From a virus, in the IMG/VR virus record IMGVR_UViG_3300030419_006715, positions 1 through 20,959 of that record: DNA of 20,959 nt. One strand, written 5' to 3'. The notes beneath the pieces were generated by a model that was given only the letters and a program-made list of their open reading frames with translations, made no database searches and was not told where the DNA came from. Shown piece by piece: positions 18,301-20,959 of this stretch. The position numbers and the translations under genes were made by a program. Position 1 is the stretch's first letter. Each line of letters begins with the position of its first letter.

Positions 18301-20959
18301 CTGGTTTTGCTCCAACTGCAAGCCTAACAAACACATTTACAGATGTAATAACAAATTATGGCGGCGAAGCACTTTGGGAAGCCGGTACACAAGCAACAAT
18401 AATCACTAAATCTGGTAGCTCTTTTATAACATCTTCGCGTGTCTCTCAGCCCTGGTTTGATAAATATGATGACTTCAAGAAGGAATTACAACTAGTCGCC
18501 AAAGACTACGCGATAGTTCCAGAGTTTCGTATTTCTGAACACATCGAAGAATATGCTAAAGGTGGAATCTTCAATAAATCCAATTTTGATACGTTTGAGA
18601 TACCAGGAACAACTATTAGTAGTTCGCAAACTTCATTCTATAAAGATTATTCTAATTCCGACTTCTTAAAAGAATTTGCTAGCATCAAAGACAATTCTGG
18701 ACTAAAAGCCAAAGAAATAATGCTGACTTGCAAAGCAGCAGTTCGCTTCAATCCTTACAAGGGCTTTTATCCTGCCCAGAGGACATTGGACATAGTTTCG
18801 CAGTTTTCTAGTTCTTTTGCAGCAGGCATTACTATGACCTCTGGTAGTGCGACTTTTAACTTCTCTGATGGAAACAATACATATGGTGGACTAGCTCGCC
18901 CCCTTATACAGCCATTATTTGCTCCGGGCGTCCTTTACAACTCTATCAAGTCCGGTATTGCTGTTGACTATCCAATAGTGAACGATTCATCTAAACTTAA
19001 ATCTTTCAATTTCGGATCCGCCGCTGGAGTTGAAAACCATCTCTTTTGGACACATTATAACGCTACATCGTCTTTGACGATTGCTAGAGATGGCTATAAT
19101 CCACTTTCACCTGTTTGGGATTTACGCACTCCTTTTGAGGCTATTCTTGAGCCGTCGAAGCACCTTGATAAAGTTCAATTTTTAGACTTTGAGCCACATC
19201 CATCGGCCTCCATAAATGCTACTGCTTCCTTGGATGCATCCGTTTCTGATGGAATTTATGAACTGATGGTTAAAAACTTCCTCGGGCAAACCGGTGAGTT
19301 TTTCTTGAAAGATTCTAGATTCACCAAAATTGAATCTGATTTAATACAAGATGATCTAAAGTTTAATGGCGATGAGGTCTTTGGTGCAAGACTAAAAATA
19401 AGAAAATCCCACAATGGAAAAAGATATTATAATGGCGAATTCGGCTCTGACGGGACGGCTGGTGCTTTTACAGTAAATGGGGCTCAAGCGTTTAGCGGTT
19501 CTATAGGGCAAGTATTGTCTATTACAAGTGGCTCATTCCCCCTTCCACAGGATCCGGCACACAATACTTCATTCCAAGAAACTTTTACAATGTATTCTCG
19601 ACCAACGGCTTTTGGTCCATCTATTAGTGGTAGGGCAGCCGCCGGATCAACCACAGCATTTTCGAGTGGAACCTTGGATTCGCTAGAGGGCTTTAACTGG
19701 GCTTATACGCCACCTTATTACCACGGTGAGTCTTGGGTTGATTTCATCTTCAGACCATCAGCGAATAAAGACTATACTTTAGAAGATGTGCTAACTGAAA
19801 CTAGCACTGTTTATTGGAGAGTAGATCCGGGTCAGATGACTGGTTCCAATACTGGTGTCAATTCATATAGAAATGAAAGAAAAATAATACAAGTTGCCAG
19901 AGTTACTATACCAAATGCCGAGCGTATCCCAATCTACGGAGGCTCTGTAATTAACAAGAACTCCATGCAACTTTCAGCTTCTCTCAATCTATTCGGTGTC
20001 GAGAGGGTGCCACAAAAACGTAAAGACAAGTTTGGAAACACTATCCTTGATGAAAACCTATTAGCAGGAAAGAGGTGGGTCATCCAGCCAAAATGGGAAA
20101 CCCCAATGCTCAACTTCGCAAATGTATCTGCCGATAACGGAAACATAACATACCCAGCAGCACTCTCAGAATCTGTTCCAAGAGGAATCTGGCACCAGTT
20201 TGGCGAAATACCAAGCGATCCGTCAACTGGTGTCTTCTTGGAAATGGGCGACATCCCAACAGACTGGCTAAAATATCACTATGATGTTATTAATGAGGAT
20301 TCTGTTTATAATGGTAGCGATGCCACCAACTCTGGCTCTAGCGCTTATGAGTATTATCAGTCTCTAACAGACTTATTTGGCTTCGACAGGTCACAGAAAA
20401 AAGACTCCGCAAAAGTACGCCTTGGAGAAATTGCGGACAAGAGAGAGGTATACGAGGCGGTTGTAGCCATACCATACATTCTTGAAGCAAATGAAGATTA
20501 CGACAACGCAAAAACAAACGACGATCAGAACCGTAAACAGTTCATAAGTATTCCACGAGCCCGCTTTGATGCTGCTCTTAAGGAGCGCGAAGGCTCCGTT
20601 GATGGTGACTCTCTCGAAACAGCAGGCGAGTCCATTCGCAAGATGGTACAGAAGATGAAGCGTTATGTTCTACCTCCACAGTTTGACTCAATCAACTTTG
20701 ATGAGATCGATCCTATTGTTATGTACTTCTTCGAGTTCAAGTACGAACTTGACAAGGACGACCTCTCATACATCTGGCAGAACCTTGCTCCGAGAGACTA
20801 CAAAAAGATTACATTCCAAGAAGCTTCTGTAGCTCACGACTTGATGAACAATGAACTGCTCGATGAGCAAAACATCATTGACAACCCCAACCTCCGTTGG
20901 ATGGTCTTCAAAGTCAAGCAGAAAGCAGAAAAAGATTATTACGATCTCGTACTCCCACA
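12339..20959 (+). CDS. Giant multidomain tail/baseplate protein with LamG and tail-protein-I-like regions (3' end outside window)
   Basis: I translated this frame from ATG 12339 to the window edge and found no stop: at least 2873 residues, unfinished. An in-frame TAG at 12330-12332 makes 12339 the first possible ATG; it overlaps the previous gene by 11 bases and has only a weak GAG upstream. Domains in order: an N-terminal region with GDPLSFARFGS; a LamG-like domain (168-400); a tail-protein-I-like helical segment (441-587) with KSKGTEKAVRNVLRAF at 555-570; a second probable LamG-like domain (603-843); HVLERNKY at 1068-1075; NLHNDVYGPDM at 1309; SSWPLDA around 1912; PEFRISEH at 2061; GFYPAQRT at 2142; YTPPYYHGE at 2456; RWVIQPKWETPMLNF at 2579; and LRWMVFKVKQKAE near the edge. 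The later motifs are ones I recall from unannotated marine phage structural proteins. Position after W and J suggests a gpI/gp7-type wedge component grown into a giant adhesin-like protein; this is inference. Confidence 0.85.
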   Translation, partial: MSIKDLFERSTNYVSNTNQKDAFSDAESSRNIEQVSEKHRTFEPQIDYGDPLSFARFGSAELYYESALDRIIDYYPYDGSDAEYNEFYNKSLDIEKYIFNNLYPRTNGYVNFSSSSISFKGGPHTITSDTTSGLFKDPQSSKRETANVYDTDLYTTAGLPNDYGSGTRESNLKCDFTKGVTVEFWIKSDTLDENTKQTLFHLTNSSGADEFTIYLSGTTGSPFHVTLTDSGTSRFSESQLGSTPTTSSITSWGHYALTFKSASAGITSKLYVNGVLDQTTTLGSVGSNTLTQKETLGYIATGSAGIYFAGSMDEFRFWKVERSAQDVGRHWFTQVRGGSNTDISNTTLGVYYKFNEGITGVTATDSVVLDYSGRISNGTFNGYSASSRNTGSAIVSASAAPTEYLDPIIRASHPDVSSLKTDLSAKGIDHDYRNNSAFSAFLPSWILEDHEERGNKNFKYLSHIIGAYFDKLYLQIEAISSFKSPIYTSSSYKPIPFAKHLPASLGLETPEIFVDSTVLEKFINRNENERFQNNLEETKNLIYLNLYNNLSYLFKSKGTEKAVRNVLRAFNVDDKLVRLNAYANNYVYELENNLKQTVIKKSYVNLNNSNHLDAVVYSSASTSDTQLGYISGSGETKYEHRYGLTHEVDVVFPKFIRLIDTFDRDFTRVSLFGIHSASISTNETLVFDPSIYVYAQRDEQYSKNVKFVLSSSILSTQISSSNFLGVYDDEEWNLSVRIKPLNIGLTGSVANTPTGGYQLEFAGYNQRLGEIRNSFKVSASATEASAQSLLNSPKRIFAGAHRTNITGTLQHRSDVMITATRYWTQYLDDQSLKQHAYDFENYGITDGLEHISPLDTDNARTLNRNTLALNYEFANVTGSDGSGGFTVTDISSGSVDNRYKFGKLGEISSYLYPGVGFGFAASATNVVLDKEINTHQFISPELAISDNLVQIKTDDDKLFDTVDTIPNYHYLLEKSMYNAISEEMLNFFAGVNDFHNLIGEPVHQYRMNYKGLEKLREVFFRKVKNVTEVEKFVDYYKWFDDAISQIIGQLIPASADYTPDILNTIESHVLERNKYQYRIPMLAFTSSTEGVVFGAEELRYNWDRNHAPVSGLETENSNWWKERAEREGTIASGDTTVDTIRNQIRRVETNKTNGGVGRSFTATKQKYSRSNFKYRTLSRGQIFEAKRIKEIRGGVNFEHNKDIHYTYTALHPAGPVTTEGGIFVPRNVLMATVDDLVNLQDTADPALNPAAKIKRTMLVQHGRDWEDGLGYKNTKSSFSFPFNIISSSVTTGYNKRVVELVTASVEITNLHNDVYGPDMERPMQGPFTDYAVGGHQSRHVKINTGTDNYLNRPEAWKILLGTDCSVLTGSIGMVGADYPFPEANEVGETPYPLTGAQKATFYRDQIAKRPVNIRNIQHTTGSTVLGNYNKNYDVVHTVGGYSNPRAFIDEQPTLPSLAEGADIVKTILDLDREDRSHFKFIDDYSVGYLTGSTAYKNKTVIVSRFSSPGSRESMTPAFKDFRAGDFSVYNGLNNRNLTVLRPFQGVSSSITSETEGIRPYDIHGQAFGFTNLSTRHSGRFFRDSIIATSPGAADDAFTESPSFHRVHRNNKIVAVENDTITNEQKFDNLNIQHQIPRSDRQYSWITSSITNTDPTDPRYAGFMQTNSNLSPYYEITGNYYAFFDYVSSSITSAGNVSQNTTRLNLLVLDPTGSEQNVLGTTTVSPGLQNLASPSKELNALLIRRGDNYGWNWRAFRQQDHPILRIEHENNKLTAIKGTTIKEFRLPPVSMHGRPLTINMDIDGENVSLKTTHNNEKIYFNQRELNDLVFEKEDPTLTSFDELLEASQQQGSKLNWIHYSETLFPSITNEFTTKSRERTGYDNKFWRDDQAARITLGDTFNNSFDVNVAQSSWPLDAQEDFLTRATATFAGSSGKTDLTNNGKSGELQNNYSSYWKAYTDAGGYGANQPAALFSRKHFLTSPNSVVSRTGFAPTASLTNTFTDVITNYGGEALWEAGTQATIITKSGSSFITSSRVSQPWFDKYDDFKKELQLVAKDYAIVPEFRISEHIEEYAKGGIFNKSNFDTFEIPGTTISSSQTSFYKDYSNSDFLKEFASIKDNSGLKAKEIMLTCKAAVRFNPYKGFYPAQRTLDIVSQFSSSFAAGITMTSGSATFNFSDGNNTYGGLARPLIQPLFAPGVLYNSIKSGIAVDYPIVNDSSKLKSFNFGSAAGVENHLFWTHYNATSSLTIARDGYNPLSPVWDLRTPFEAILEPSKHLDKVQFLDFEPHPSASINATASLDASVSDGIYELMVKNFLGQTGEFFLKDSRFTKIESDLIQDDLKFNGDEVFGARLKIRKSHNGKRYYNGEFGSDGTAGAFTVNGAQAFSGSIGQVLSITSGSFPLPQDPAHNTSFQETFTMYSRPTAFGPSISGRAAAGSTTAFSSGTLDSLEGFNWAYTPPYYHGESWVDFIFRPSANKDYTLEDVLTETSTVYWRVDPGQMTGSNTGVNSYRNERKIIQVARVTIPNAERIPIYGGSVINKNSMQLSASLNLFGVERVPQKRKDKFGNTILDENLLAGKRWVIQPKWETPMLNFANVSADNGNITYPAALSESVPRGIWHQFGEIPSDPSTGVFLEMGDIPTDWLKYHYDVINEDSVYNGSDATNSGSSAYEYYQSLTDLFGFDRSQKKDSAKVRLGEIADKREVYEAVVAIPYILEANEDYDNAKTNDDQNRKQFISIPRARFDAALKEREGSVDGDSLETAGESIRKMVQKMKRYVLPPQFDSINFDEIDPIVMYFFEFKYELDKDDLSYIWQNLAPRDYKKITFQEASVAHDLMNNELLDEQNIIDNPNLRWMVFKVKQKAEKDYYDLVLP
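12840..13538 (+). other. LamG/concanavalin-like domain 1 (within the giant gene)
   Basis: Residues 168-400 show the LamG_3-like order: VTVEFWIKSD, FHLTNSSG, FTIYLSG, WGHYALTF, SKLYVNGVLDQ, and the closing GSMDEFRFWKVERSAQDV at 310-327, which matches the usual G-x-(I/M)-D-E-x-R-x-W ending. By family such beta-sandwiches often bind carbohydrates or act as structural modules in phage tail proteins. Confidence 0.8.
13659..14099 (+). other. Tail-protein-I-like segment (within the giant gene)
   Basis: Residues 441-587 are helical. They include LPSWILEDHEERG, a long amphipathic helix around AYFDKLYLQIEAI, KHLPASLGLE, and then NLSYLFKSKGTEKAVRNVLR ending in AF. The KGT-x(3)-hydrophobic-R pattern followed by a helix is the most recognisable part of P2 GpI-family proteins. 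GpI follows GpJ in P2, as here. Assignment rests on pattern and gene order. Confidence 0.5.
14145..14867 (+). other. Probable second LamG-like domain (within the giant gene)
   Basis: Residues 603-843 contain WNLSVRIKPLN, YQLEFAGYN, a GAHRTNITGTL segment and RYWTQYLDDQSLKQHAYDF. This resembles the strand order and closing region of a concanavalin-like sandwich. It is less clear than domain 1 and diverges from it, so it is not a recent duplication. Confidence 0.5.

Noticed and set aside
12350-20959. Apparent long region without a complete gene
   Set aside because: It is not a gene desert or a decayed region: one frame stays open throughout and simply lacks its stop within the window.
1-20959. 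CRISPR arrays, tRNA genes, insertion sequences, attachment sites, diversity-generating repeats
   Set aside because: I saw no regularly spaced repeats, cloverleaf-like segments, transposase frames, long inverted repeats or reverse transcriptase. Nearly every base is in a coding frame.

Overview
The window looks like part of the tail-baseplate region of a contractile-tailed (myovirus-type) bacteriophage, or a prophage or tailocin derived from one. All genes lie on the + strand and are packed almost end to end. No intergenic gap exceeds 30 bases, three gene pairs share a TAATG stop/start, and I see no tRNA, rRNA, CRISPR array, insertion sequence, terminator or convincing promoter. The sequence is moderately AT-rich with many AGA, ATA and TTA codons. 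Several encoded motifs resemble those I remember from uncultured marine phages, but the host cannot be named from the sequence.

Layout: (1) 1-231, the 3' end of a helical protein of unknown function. (2) 231-1334, a spike/hub-type protein with an N-terminal beta (OB-like) region and a C-terminal M15-type zinc peptidase domain. (3) 1334-2338, a probable spike-associated structural protein with a short beta-repeat segment and a hydrophobic helical C-terminus. (4) 2359-8667, a 2102-residue protein of unknown function. (5) 8698-9066, a gp25/gpW baseplate wedge protein. (6) 9084-10880, a gp6/gpJ baseplate wedge protein. (7) 10880-12349, a DNRLRE-like beta-domain protein. (8) 12339 to the window edge, an uninterrupted frame of at least 2873 residues. 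It holds a LamG-like domain, a tail-protein-I-like segment, a second probable LamG-like domain and a very long tail that I recognise only as motifs from marine phage structural proteins.

The order spike, gp25/W, gp6/J, tail-protein-I-like matches the V-W-J-I baseplate module of P2-type phages, with extra genes inserted. The likely shared task is to build the baseplate: a spike that punctures and locally digests peptidoglycan, a wedge ring (gp25 and gp6 types), and large beta-rich proteins around the wedge that could bind glycans or carry fibres. The most unusual features are the two giant genes, which fill about 70% of the window, and the carbohydrate-binding-type folds placed inside the baseplate core operon.
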